NCBI RefSeq assembly: GCF_020783655.1
Contig: NZ_JAJGQH010000016.1
Coordinates: forward strand, 1-64,000
Direction: 5' to 3'
Source: Xanthomonas melonis
GTDB taxonomy: Bacteria; Pseudomonadota; Gammaproteobacteria; Xanthomonadales; Xanthomonadaceae
DNA: 64,000 nt
Made by a program: the position numbers and the translations under genes. Under the pieces are notes generated by a model. That model had not been told where the DNA came from and searched no databases. It saw only the letters and a list, made by a program, of their open reading frames with translations. Below, in pieces: positions 18,918 through 27,304 of this stretch (the first letter of the stretch is position 1; each line of letters opens with the position of its first letter).

Positions 18918-21641
18918 CTACAGGCTGGCCCGCAACGTCAGGCCATACCGACGATCGTTGATCACGAAGTCGCGGTAGCGCGACTCCACACCCAGATAGC
19001 TCTCGCGACGGGTATCGAGCAGATTCACGCCATCGAGCGAGATCGACCACACTTCATTGAGGTTGAAACGCAGCGAGGCATCCAGCTGGCCGAAACCCTT
19101 GTTGTAGACCGGCAGGTTGCCGGTGCCGTTGCCCGCGGTGGTCACCAGCCAGTCGCTGCGCCAGTTGTAGGCCACACGGCCCTGGAAGCGCGAGTTTTCG
19201 TAGCTGAGGATCGCGTTGTAGCTGTTCTTGGACAGGCCTTCCAACGGCACCGTCAGGGCCTGGCCGTTGGTGTCGGTGGCAGTGGGGCTCGGCGCCTCGC
19301 TGTCGACATAGGTGTAGTTGGTCTGCAGGCCGAAGCCGCTCAACCAGCCCGGCAGGAAGTCGAAGAACTGCGTGTAGCCCAGTTCCGCACCACGGATCCT
19401 GCCTGCATCGCCGTTGACCGGACGGGTGATCTGCCACACCTGACCGTCGTACACCTCATTGAAGACCGCGTTGGCGATGAAGCCTTCCACCTTTTTGTAG
19501 AACACGGTGCCGTACATCATCGAGCCCTGGCCGAAATACCACTCCAGCGCGGTATCGAACTGATCGGCCTTGACCGCTTCCAGGCTCGGGTTACCCGCGT
19601 TGCCGGTGAAGGTCGAGGCGCCACTGGACGATGTGCCGGTGCTCAGGCTCAGGTTCGGATTGAGGCGATCGAAGGTCGGGCGCGAAATACCGCGCGAAGC
19701 GGCGAAGCGCCATTGCAACTGGTTGCTCAGCATCCAACGCAGGTTCAGGCTCGGCAGCACGTCGGTGTAGGTCTGCTGGGCATCCACCGGGATCAGGCCG
19801 CCGCCTTCGGCGTCGGTACCGGTACGCACGCCCTGCGAACCGACCTCGGTGCGCACCACGCGCACGCCGATGTTGCCGTCGAACGGGATATCGCCGTCCA
19901 CACCGAAGCGCAGCACGCCGTAGGCGGCGTAGGTCTTCTCGTTCTGCGTGTTGATGTTGTTGGGCGCAAATTGCAGCGGGGTGGCTCCGAAGGTCGCCAG
20001 GCTCTGCTCGTAGTTGGCCACCACCGAATCGGCAGCGGTCAAGGTCGGGCCGAAGGTGCTGCTCTTCCCACGGAAGAAATCGGTGATCGGATTGGTCGTC
20101 AGCGCGATGCTGGGGAACTGCGAGAACGGCGTGCCGGAGCAGTCGTTGAGGCACATGAAGCGCCATACGTTGCCCTTGGTCTCGGCATCGCGATCGGTGT
20201 AACGCACGCCGGCCTTGAAGCTGCGCACGAAGTCGCTGTCGAACGCCAGGTCCATGTCCGACCGCCAGGCGAACTCGGTGCCGGTGTTGTCGTCCTTGTT
20301 GTCCAGATGCCAGCGCCAGCCGTCGTAGTTGTTGACGTCGGCCAGGTAACCTTCCGCGCCGCTGGCGTCGGTCACCGACAGGCGTGGCAGATCGCCGCGG
20401 AAGTCCACATTGAATTGCGGACTGGTGTCCTGACCGGTGGATACGATGTAGCGCGTACCCTTGGTGGTGGCATCGACATACTGGAAGTCGGTACTCAGGG
20501 TCAGCTTCTCGTTGACCGTCCACTTGGCGCCCAGCGAGTAATCGGTGGTCACCGAATGCCGCTCGGTCAGGCTGGTGTTGGATTCGGTCGGCACGTTTTG
20601 GAACGAGCCGTTGACGAACTCGTTGCGGCCATTGACCTGGATGCCCGGCAAACCCTGGATCGGGGTGCCACCGGTCAGCGCGAAGAACGAATAGTCGTGC
20701 CAGCTGAAGTCGTAGTCCGAGCGCAGGACCTGCGTATAGACCTCCACTGCATCGTTGGGGCGCCACTGCATCGCGAATGCGCCGGTCTTGCGCTCACGCT
20801 CGCCGATGGTGGTGTTGATGCCCGCGCCGCGCGGCACCGCTACGCCCTGCCCCGCAAAGCCGGGCAGATCGGTTTGCACGAACCACGGTTCGATCGAAAT
20901 GGTGTCCTGGCGGAACGGGCTCTTCTGCTGCGAGTAATTCACCAGGATGCCGATCTCACCGATGCCGGTCTGCCAGCGATCGCTGAACAGACCCGAGAAC
21001 GCCGGCTTGCCGTCGTCGGCCAGGTCGTAATGGTTGTACTGCACGCTGCCGGCGATCTTGCGGCCGTCGTAGTCGAACGGCAGGCGCGTACGCAGATCGA
21101 CGGTGCCGCCCAGGCCGCCTTCGATCATGTCGGCCGACGGATTCTTGTACACATTGACGCCGCCGAGCAGTTCGGCCGACACGTCCTCGAAGCTCAGGCC
21201 ACGGCCGTCGTTGGCGGTGAAGATGTCGCGGCCATTGAGCTCGGTGCGCACCTGGGTCAGGCCGCGAATGGCGATCGAGCTGCCTTCGCCGTAGTTGCGC
21301 GAGATCTGGATGCCGGAGATGCGCTGCAGCGCTTCGGCGACGTTGTTGTCGGGCAGCTTGCCGATGTCTTCGGCAACGATGGAATCGACGATCTGCTCGG
21401 CGTTCTGCTTGACCAGCTGCGCCTTGGTGACGCTGCTGCGGGTGCCGGTGACCTGCACCGTGTCCAGCTGCTGGGTGGTGGCCTCGGAGGCCGGCGCGGC
21501 AGGAACCGATGCGTCCTGCGCATAGGCCTGCGCGCTCAGCAGCGCAGCCACGCTGACAGCCATCACCGAACGGCGGAAATCACGGATCGAACGCTGACCC
21601 ACAGTCCGGCCTGCCGGAATGTGGCGATGTTGCAATGACAT
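18918..21641 (-). CDS. TonB-dependent outer-membrane transporter (xyloglucan oligosaccharides)
   Basis: This 907-residue outer-membrane beta-barrel protein imports its ligand with energy from TonB. It has a signal peptide ending A-Q-A-Y-A near residue 41, a TonB box (L-D-T-V-Q-V-T-G-T-R), and a plug domain with L-P-D-N-N-V-A-E-A-L-Q-R-I-S-G, E-L-N-G-R-D-I-F and N-P-S-A-D-M-I-E-G-G-L-G-G. These mark the TonB-Xanth-Caul family common among carbohydrate loci. It ends in a barrel strand (Y-G-L-T-L-R-A-S-L). A GGAGGGAGCTCC sequence supports the start. Its ligand is inferred from the xyloglucan-active enzymes encoded directly after it. It is paralogous to the gene at 22096-25029. Confidence 0.92.
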   Translation of the reverse strand: MSLQHRHIPAGRTVGQRSIRDFRRSVMAVSVAALLSAQAYAQDASVPAAPASEATTQQLDTVQVTGTRSSVTKAQLVKQNAEQIVDSIVAEDIGKLPDNNVAEALQRISGIQISRNYGEGSSIAIRGLTQVRTELNGRDIFTANDGRGLSFEDVSAELLGGVNVYKNPSADMIEGGLGGTVDLRTRLPFDYDGRKIAGSVQYNHYDLADDGKPAFSGLFSDRWQTGIGEIGILVNYSQQKSPFRQDTISIEPWFVQTDLPGFAGQGVAVPRGAGINTTIGERERKTGAFAMQWRPNDAVEVYTQVLRSDYDFSWHDYSFFALTGGTPIQGLPGIQVNGRNEFVNGSFQNVPTESNTSLTERHSVTTDYSLGAKWTVNEKLTLSTDFQYVDATTKGTRYIVSTGQDTSPQFNVDFRGDLPRLSVTDASGAEGYLADVNNYDGWRWHLDNKDDNTGTEFAWRSDMDLAFDSDFVRSFKAGVRYTDRDAETKGNVWRFMCLNDCSGTPFSQFPSIALTTNPITDFFRGKSSTFGPTLTAADSVVANYEQSLATFGATPLQFAPNNINTQNEKTYAAYGVLRFGVDGDIPFDGNIGVRVVRTEVGSQGVRTGTDAEGGGLIPVDAQQTYTDVLPSLNLRWMLSNQLQWRFAASRGISRPTFDRLNPNLSLSTGTSSSGASTFTGNAGNPSLEAVKADQFDTALEWYFGQGSMMYGTVFYKKVEGFIANAVFNEVYDGQVWQITRPVNGDAGRIRGAELGYTQFFDFLPGWLSGFGLQTNYTYVDSEAPSPTATDTNGQALTVPLEGLSKNSYNAILSYENSRFQGRVAYNWRSDWLVTTAGNGTGNLPVYNKGFGQLDASLRFNLNEVWSISLDGVNLLDTRRESYLGVESRYRDFVINDRRYGLTLRASL

Positions 21642-22051
21642 GGAGCTCCCTCCCAGGACGCATGTACTACTGATTTTTCCGGGCTGGTGCGTGAGTGCCC
21701 GCCCTGTCGTTGTCGCTGGCCCGCATCCGTGCGGCGTTGGCCGCGGTCGCTGGATGCGTGGTAGACCTGAAGCGGCCTACCTGGCTGGTGCGCCGGGAGC
21801 ATAGGATGCGGCTGCAATGCCGCACCAATGAATTATTCGTGTAAACGTATTCTCAAATTACATAGCGTTGCCGAGAGGCTTTGCGCCTCCCGACATCATC
21901 GGTGATGGCCCACAGTATCGCAGTGGCGGGCGCGACCGTGCAATTGCGCGCACAGTGCGGGAGCGGTACCCACCACGGGATCCCCACCGCCCTGCGGCGC
22001 GTGGCCGCCATGCAACTACGCAGAACCCGCAGGGCCATGCTCGCACCACCA
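21642..22051. promoter_or_regulatory. Intergenic region between the two transporter genes; probable promoter for the second
   Basis: About 450 bases lie between the two transporter genes. An AT-rich stretch at about 21825-21862 stands out from the GC-rich surroundings; on the minus strand it contains TTGAGA and several A/T-rich hexamers, a plausible sigma70 region for the gene starting at 21641, though spacing is not ideal. The leader carries the shared 16-base motif at 21647-21662. A short hairpin occurs at 21875-21889. No gene is supported. Confidence 0.35.
21647..21662 (-). promoter_or_regulatory. Shared transporter leader motif, copy 1, containing the ribosome binding site
   Basis: On the minus strand this reads TGCGTCCTGGGAGGGA, ending 5 bases before the start codon. 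It is identical to 25035-25050 ahead of the other transporter. GGGAGGGA is the ribosome binding site; the conserved TGCGTCCT part in front is longer than a ribosome site needs and might take part in translational control or reflect gene duplication. Confidence 0.6.
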
Positions 22052-22081
22052 CTCCATGCATCGAAGGATCGATGCATGGAG
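22052..22081. other. Perfect 12-bp inverted repeat after the first transporter gene
   Basis: CTCCATGCATCG (22052-22063) and its exact complement (22070-22081) enclose a 6-base loop, 14 bases after the stop codon at 22096. There is no U-rich tail on the minus strand, so it is not a classical terminator. It could partly attenuate transcription or protect the 3' end of the transporter mRNA. Confidence 0.55.
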
Positions 22082-22095
22082 CGAGACTGTGTGGC

Positions 22096-25029
22096 TTACC
22101 AATTCATGCGCAGCACCAGCGAATAGCGCCGGTCGTTGACGAACTGGCTGCGCGTATACAAGCGTGTGTCCACCGCGCCGTCGGCATACGACGTCGGCCC
22201 CATCAACACCTTGGTCTCGGTGTTGGTCAGGTTGTTGGCCTGGACGCCCAATTGCAGATGTTCGTTGAAACGATAGAAGAACGAGCCGTCGAGCTGGCCG
22301 TAGTCGTCCGACCAGGTCGGCAGGCGCGTGGCCGCGTCGCTGGTGGTCAGCAGGTAGCGCGAGCGCCAGCTATAGGCCAGACGGAACGAGAGCGGTCCCT
22401 TCTCGTAGATACCGGCCAGGTTGTAGCTGCGCCGCGACAAACCCTCCAGCGGCAGCTGCACCCCGGTGACGTTGGTACGCGTGTACGGATCGGTCGCAGT
22501 GTTCACGCCGCCCCGGCTGTCGACGAAGGTGAAGTTGGCATTGACGCCGAATCCGCTCAACCAACCCGGCAGCGAATCGAAGAACTGCGTGTAGCCAAGC
22601 TCCGCACCACGGATGGTGCCTTCGTCCATGTTGTACGGCCGGGTCACCAGCCACTCGCGGTTGTCGTAGATCTCGGTGCGGTTCTGGGTGGCGAAGTAGT
22701 CCTTCACCTTCTTGTAGAACAGCGTGGCGTACAGCATGTCGCTGGTATCGAAGTACCACTCCAGCGCAGTATCGAACTGATTGGCCCGCATCGGCTTGAG
22801 CATGGGATTGCCGGCCGAGCCCACGAAGCCGATCGGATTGCCCGACGCATCGGTATCCACCGACAGCAGGATGAACGGCTGCAGCTGGGTGTAGTCCGGT
22901 CGCGCCATCGCCTTGGAAGCGGCGACACGCCACTGCAGCGAATCGGTCAGGCGCGCGCGCAGGTTGAGGCTGGGCAACACGTTGGTATAGCTGCCTTGCG
23001 AATTGTTCTCGAAGTACTGCCCTCGGTAGCGCGCCTGCAGCTCCGGCGTCACGTTGAGCTGGCTCATGTCCTGGAACTGGCCGAAGCCTTCGGCCTCGGC
23101 CTTGGTCTGCACGACACGCACGCCGACGTTGCCGTCCACCGGTACCCCCAACGCTTCGTCGTTGCCGAAGTACACCACCATGTAGGCGGCCTGGGTGCGT
23201 TCGAACTGGTTGTTGGTGTCCTGGGGCCGATACATGTCCGGCGCCCAACCCGAGCCACGCAGCGCGACGATCTGCTGCGACAGCAGCTGCGAAGCCCGGG
23301 CGTAGTTGGTGGCCAGCCCCCCGTTGGGGAAGTACAGGTTGCTTGGAACGGCAACCTTGCCGCGGAAGAAGTTGGAAAAGGCGAACTGCGAGGACTCGTT
23401 GGGCAGGAACTGCGACATCGTCGCCAGCCCGTTGGGCGTGCCCGGCACCGCGGCCCAGTTGTCCGACAGCACGCCCCAGTTGTAGCCGGAGTTCTTGTTG
23501 ATCTGGTTGCGGTCGGTGGAGCGCATGCCGAAGCGCGCAAAGCGCAACCAGTCGCTGTCCTGGAAGGTGTATTCCAGGTCCACGCGCGCAGAGAACTGGC
23601 GCCCCTCGTTCCTGCCGAGGTGGTCCATCGCCGCAGCCCAGAAATAATTGGACTGGGTTCCCGCGAACGCCGGATCGGCAATGGTGATACGCGGATAGCG
23701 GCCGGACACGTCGTAGCTCAGCCCCGGCAGGTAGATCGCACTGAAGACGGTGAAATCCAGCTGGTCGTTCTCCGACTGCACCAGCTGCAGATCGCCCTTG
23801 AGTTGCAGGTTGTCGTTGAGGTAATGGCTGAAGCCCACCGACAGATCCGAAGTGGTGGTGCGCTGCGCGGAGTAGCGGTTGTCGGTGTTGAAGCGCACGC
23901 CGTCGCCGGTGAGCAGGCCACGCCAGGAGTTGGAAGAAGGCGAGCCGCTCTGGAACACGCCATCTTGGTCGTAGCGGAAGGTGGTGCCCGGCGCCGGAAC
24001 GATGTTGTTGGTGCCATCGTTGAAGAACGCCGCGCGCTCCTGCCAGTTCATGTCGTAGCGCGACCGCAGGTACTGCGCATAGATCTCGGTGGAATCGCTG
24101 GGACGCCACTGGAACGAGGCCGCGATGCCGTTGCGCTTGCGTTCGTAGTCCAGCTGCCGCCAGTTGACGCCGCCCGGCACGTAGACCTCGCTACGATTGC
24201 TGCCCGCCAGCACTGGCGCATCGGTGCGGCGAACGTACGGCTCGGTCTGGATGCCGTCCGAACGGGTGGCCAGTTCCGAATGCGCGATATCGAACATGAA
24301 GCCCATTTCGCCCACGCCGGTCTGCCAGCGGTCGCTGAACAGGAACGATGCCGACGGCTTGTACTTCTTGCTCATGTCGCCGTAGTTGACGTCGACGTTG
24401 CCGCCGATGATCCGGCCCGGATTGTCGAACGGCATGCGCGTGCGCAGATTGATCGTGCCGCCCAGGCCGCCTTCGATGATTTCGGCCGACGGATTCTTGT
24501 ACACGTCCACGCCGGCCATCAGTTCCGCCGGAACGTCCTCGAAGCTCAGGCCACGGCCACTACCGGCGCTGAAGATGTCGCGCCCGTTGAGTTCGCCGCG
24601 CACCTGGGTCAGACCGCGGATCATCACGCCGCTACCTTCGGCGGAGAAGTGATCGGGATCGCTGCGCGCAGCGAATTGATCGATGGTCACGCCGCTGACG
24701 CGCCGCAGCGTCTCGGTGACGCTGCGGTCGGGCAAGGCACCGATGTCTTCGGCACTGACCGAATCGACGATCTGCGCGGCATCGCGCTTGATCACCTGCG
24801 ACTTGATCAGGCTGGCGCGCACGCCACGCACCTCGACCGTATCCAGGTCCACGGCGCTGGCGCCGGTATTGGACGCGCCACCGCGCGTGGATGGCGCCTG
24901 CTGCTGCGCGTACGCCGGCGCAGCCAGCAGCAACCCGATGCTGATCGCCATGGCGGAATGACGCAGTGGCTGCAAACGACGCGCACGCACGCCCGTCCCT
25001 GCCGAGGCATGGCTTGAAAACTTGTACAT
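22096..25029 (-). CDS. TonB-dependent outer-membrane transporter, first gene of the xyloglucan locus
   Basis: This 977-residue protein is a second member of the TonB-Xanth-Caul receptor family. It has a signal peptide ending A-A-P-A-Y-A near residue 41, the TonB box L-D-T-V-E-V-R-G-V-R, plug motifs L-P-D-R-S-V-T-E-T-L-R-R-V-S-G and E-I-I-E-G-G-L-G-G, and a terminal barrel strand Y-S-L-V-L-R-M-N-W. It shares long matching segments with the product of 18918-21641 (for example L-S-F-E-D-V and F-S-D-R-W-Q-T-G-V-G-E), so the pair arose by duplication, while diverging in the barrel loops that bind ligand. The start is supported by GGGAGG upstream. The neighbourhood points to xyloglucan oligosaccharides, possibly of different decoration for each paralogue. 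Confidence 0.92.
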   Translation of the reverse strand: MYKFSSHASAGTGVRARRLQPLRHSAMAISIGLLLAAPAYAQQQAPSTRGGASNTGASAVDLDTVEVRGVRASLIKSQVIKRDAAQIVDSVSAEDIGALPDRSVTETLRRVSGVTIDQFAARSDPDHFSAEGSGVMIRGLTQVRGELNGRDIFSAGSGRGLSFEDVPAELMAGVDVYKNPSAEIIEGGLGGTINLRTRMPFDNPGRIIGGNVDVNYGDMSKKYKPSASFLFSDRWQTGVGEMGFMFDIAHSELATRSDGIQTEPYVRRTDAPVLAGSNRSEVYVPGGVNWRQLDYERKRNGIAASFQWRPSDSTEIYAQYLRSRYDMNWQERAAFFNDGTNNIVPAPGTTFRYDQDGVFQSGSPSSNSWRGLLTGDGVRFNTDNRYSAQRTTTSDLSVGFSHYLNDNLQLKGDLQLVQSENDQLDFTVFSAIYLPGLSYDVSGRYPRITIADPAFAGTQSNYFWAAAMDHLGRNEGRQFSARVDLEYTFQDSDWLRFARFGMRSTDRNQINKNSGYNWGVLSDNWAAVPGTPNGLATMSQFLPNESSQFAFSNFFRGKVAVPSNLYFPNGGLATNYARASQLLSQQIVALRGSGWAPDMYRPQDTNNQFERTQAAYMVVYFGNDEALGVPVDGNVGVRVVQTKAEAEGFGQFQDMSQLNVTPELQARYRGQYFENNSQGSYTNVLPSLNLRARLTDSLQWRVAASKAMARPDYTQLQPFILLSVDTDASGNPIGFVGSAGNPMLKPMRANQFDTALEWYFDTSDMLYATLFYKKVKDYFATQNRTEIYDNREWLVTRPYNMDEGTIRGAELGYTQFFDSLPGWLSGFGVNANFTFVDSRGGVNTATDPYTRTNVTGVQLPLEGLSRRSYNLAGIYEKGPLSFRLAYSWRSRYLLTTSDAATRLPTWSDDYGQLDGSFFYRFNEHLQLGVQANNLTNTETKVLMGPTSYADGAVDTRLYTRSQFVNDRRYSLVLRMNW

Positions 25030-25034
25030 CCGAA

Positions 25035-25050
25035 TCCCTCCCAGGACGCA
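25035..25050 (-). promoter_or_regulatory. Shared transporter leader motif, copy 2
   Basis: On the minus strand this reads TGCGTCCTGGGAGGGA, the same 16 bases found at 21647-21662, and ends 5 bases before the start codon at 25029. It includes the ribosome binding site. Confidence 0.6.
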
Positions 25051-25206
25051 AACGACTGAAGACTGGTTGTCGCGGCAGCAATGCGCCGCGTGATCAATGT
25101 GGAACCGGACATTGGCGCCCGATGCCTGCTCTCTCTCTACCTGGCAGCTGGGCCGCCGATCACCTGCCCGACTTCACGTGCGCTTCAGCGTGCGATCTGG
25201 CGCACA

Positions 25207-25236
25207 GATATAGGCGTGTGCTCTACCGTCAGCCAA
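25207..25236 (-). promoter_or_regulatory. Candidate sigma70 promoter of the xyloglucan locus
   Basis: On the minus strand TTGGCT (25231-25236) is separated by 18 bases from TATATC (25207-25212), pointing toward the transporter gene starting at 25029. This leaves a leader of roughly 170 bases. The region 25030-25289 has no gene. Confidence 0.4.
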
Positions 25237-25265
25237 TGAAAAATTCACGGCAAGGTATGCATTTA

Positions 25266-25278
25266 AGGAATAGATATG
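25266..25278 (+). promoter_or_regulatory. Candidate regulator site, copy near the transporter promoter
   Basis: AGGAATAGATATG here differs by one inserted base from AGGAATAGAATATG at 26293-26306 in front of the galactonate operon. The two copies flank the LysR gene, and this one lies just upstream of the candidate -35 box of the transporter gene. A role as the binding site of that LysR protein is inferred from position only. It lies just outside the 3' end of the LysR gene. Confidence 0.35.
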
Positions 25279-25289
25279 GAAGAGTTCGG

Positions 25290-26261
25290 TCAGACAAAGG
25301 ATTCCGGCCCGCGCAAGCCGGGATACAGGCGCCGCGCCGTGGTGCGCAGCGCCTGCAGAATGCGCTCGGCTCCCGGCGGCAGGACATAGTCGCGCCGCCG
25401 GATGATGCCGAACGATTCCATGCGCACGCCCAGTTCGATCGGCAGCACGGTCAGCAGCTTTGCCTGGATCAGCGGCGCCACCGATTCCACCGGCAAGGCG
25501 GTGAGCATGTCGGTGCCGCGCAACAGGGTCGAGGTGACCGGCAACGAGGACGTTTCGATGGCGTTGGTCGGCGTCTGTACGCCATGTTCCATGAACATCG
25601 AATCCAGCCGCGCGCGCAGCACGCTGTCGGCCGGCGGCAGGATCCAGCCATGTCGCACCAGGTCCACGTGCTGCAGCCCGGCACGGCTGGCCAGGGGGTG
25701 GCCAGCACGTGCGATCACCGAATGCGGCTCGTCGGCCAGCGGCTCGAATTCCAGCTCTCCCACGCCTTCGGGCCCGAGGATGCGGCCGATCACGATGTCC
25801 AGCTGTCCGTCCAGCAGTTTGGCCACCAACGGACGGCTGTAATCCATCTCCACCCGTACCAGGATGTCCGGAAACTCGCGCTTGACCTCGGCAATGGCCT
25901 GCGGCACCAGGTTGGTGCCGGGATTGACCACGGTACCGATCGAGGCCTGCCCCATCCGCCCGGCACGCAGCGCCGCAATTTCCTCCTGCGCGCGGCCGAT
26001 CTCCGACATCGCCGCGCGGGCGCGACGGATCAGCACATGCCCGTACCAGGTCGGCTCGACGCCACGGGCATGCCGCTCGAACAGCTTCACCCCCAGCATG
26101 TCTTCCATTTCAGCCAGCAGCTTGGAGGCGGCCGGCTGGGTCATGCTGGCGGCTTCGGCTGCGCGCAGCACCGAGCGTTGCTCGTGCAGATGCAGCAGCA
26201 ACAGCAGCTGACGGGTCTTGAGGCGAGCTGCGTTGAACCAGGGTGTACCGGAATTTGCCAT
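25290..26261 (-). CDS. LysR-family regulator between the xyloglucan and galactonate operons
   Basis: This 323-residue protein has an N-terminal winged helix-turn-helix (about residues 15-75, with V-L-R-A-A-E-A-A-S-M-T-Q-P-A-A-S-K-L-L) and a two-lobed ligand-binding domain (about 100-310), the standard LysR plan. It resembles GbpR/galactose-type regulators that bind sugars or sugar acids. It is transcribed away from the galactonate operon, leaving a 410-base shared control region. The natural guess is that a galactose-derived sugar acid is its inducer and that it controls the galactonate operon, perhaps the xyloglucan operon too. The start at 26261 begins the domain at the usual distance. Confidence 0.88.
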   Translation of the reverse strand: MANSGTPWFNAARLKTRQLLLLLHLHEQRSVLRAAEAASMTQPAASKLLAEMEDMLGVKLFERHARGVEPTWYGHVLIRRARAAMSEIGRAQEEIAALRAGRMGQASIGTVVNPGTNLVPQAIAEVKREFPDILVRVEMDYSRPLVAKLLDGQLDIVIGRILGPEGVGELEFEPLADEPHSVIARAGHPLASRAGLQHVDLVRHGWILPPADSVLRARLDSMFMEHGVQTPTNAIETSSLPVTSTLLRGTDMLTALPVESVAPLIQAKLLTVLPIELGVRMESFGIIRRRDYVLPPGAERILQALRTTARRLYPGLRGPESFV

Positions 26262-26671
26262 GGGAGTGCGGTCGCGGCCGTGTATTCGTCGGAGGAATAG
26301 AATATGCCGAAAATTTCATTTGCCGCACATATCTCGCCGCGCGAGGCTAGCGCTCGCCGCAACCAGAGCCTCAGCGCTTCCAGGCGCGGCCAGAACAGAC
26401 GTGACCCATCCCGACCGGATGGCAACACGCACGCCACAACCGCGGAGGTGCAAGACGATGACGGCAGCTTGTCGGCCACCTGCGGGCCGTAGCGCCACGC
26501 ATGCGCGCATCGCCCCACCCTGCCGCGGCCCCCGTTCGTATCGCATTGCACCGCGGCGTTGGTGCCGGATCGCCTCCGGGCGCCGCGCCTGCGCAGTTGC
26601 GCACGCTCTTCCGACCATTGTGGCCCATCGGGCCGGCAATGCTCGCTTTCCGCTCTCTCGCGAGTAACCGC
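26262..26671. promoter_or_regulatory. Divergent control region between the LysR gene and the galactonate operon
   Basis: This 410-base stretch holds no supported gene. It begins AT-rich (26280-26335) and becomes GC-rich. An imperfect inverted repeat ATATG (26302-26306) - 21 bases - CATAT (26328-26332) sits close to the LysR start, where LysR proteins usually bind, and overlaps the repeated AGGAATAGAATATG motif (26293-26306). Confidence 0.5.
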
Positions 26672-27304
26672 ATGACTTCAGATACCACTGCCAGCCTGTT
26701 CTCCCTGCCCCTGGTCGCCATCCTGCGCGGCATCACGCCGGAAGACACGCTGGCCCATGTCGGCGCGCTGATCGACGCCGGCTTCGATGCGATCGAGATC
26801 CCGCTCAACTCGCCGCGCTGGGAGCAGAGCATTGCGCTCGCGCAACAGACCTATGGGAAGCGCGCCTGGATCGGCGCCGGCACCGTGCTGCGCAACGAGG
26901 ACGTCGACACCCTGGCCGACATCGGCGCGCGCTTCATCGTCACGCCGAATACGCGGCCATCGCTGATTCGTCATGCGGTGTCGCGCGGCCTGACCGTGGT
27001 GGCCGGTTTCGCCACCGCCAGCGAAGCCTTCGATGCCATCGATGCCGGCGCGCAGGTCCTCAAACTGTTCCCGGCAGCCACCTATGGCGCGGCGCACGTG
27101 CGCGCGCTGCGTTCGGTGCTGCCCACGCACATCCCGGTCTACGTGGTCGGCGGCGTCAGCCCGCAGACCCTGGCCGGCTTCATGGCGCAGGGTGCCGCCG
27201 GTGCCGGCATCGGCGGCGAACTGTACAAACCCGGCCAATCCCTCGAAACGACCCAGACGCATGCACGCGCGTTCGTGCAGGCCTACCAGGAACTGCAAGG
27301 ATGA
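26672..27304 (+). CDS. dgoA: 2-dehydro-3-deoxy-6-phosphogalactonate aldolase
   Basis: KDPGal aldolase splits 2-keto-3-deoxy-6-phosphogalactonate into pyruvate and glyceraldehyde 3-phosphate, the last step of galactonate breakdown. The 210-residue protein is a KDPG-aldolase-type barrel with the glutamate in I-E-I-P-L-N-S (Glu42), G-A-G-T-V-L, and the Schiff-base lysine in Q-V-L-K-L-F-P-A (Lys131). The start at 26672 fits the family N-terminus; a longer frame from 26501 is unlike any aldolase. The ribosome binding site is weak. The stop overlaps the dgoD start (ATGA), so the four genes form one operon. Confidence 0.93.
   Translation: MTSDTTASLFSLPLVAILRGITPEDTLAHVGALIDAGFDAIEIPLNSPRWEQSIALAQQTYGKRAWIGAGTVLRNEDVDTLADIGARFIVTPNTRPSLIRHAVSRGLTVVAGFATASEAFDAIDAGAQVLKLFPAATYGAAHVRALRSVLPTHIPVYVVGGVSPQTLAGFMAQGAAGAGIGGELYKPGQSLETTQTHARAFVQAYQELQG

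Noticed and set aside
17388-21638. A 1416-codon open frame on the plus strand
   Set aside because: It is antisense to GH74 and a TonB transporter gene. High-GC codon bias leaves the opposite frame open, and the product is Ala/Arg/His-rich with no domain.
21868-25017. A 1049-codon plus-strand frame opposite the first transporter
   Set aside because: It is an antisense shadow of a well-supported TonB-dependent transporter gene.
25030-25289. HrpX PIP box (TTCGB-N15-TTCGB) in front of the xyloglucan locus
   Set aside because: No pair of TTCGB half sites with proper spacing toward 25029 was found on the minus strand.
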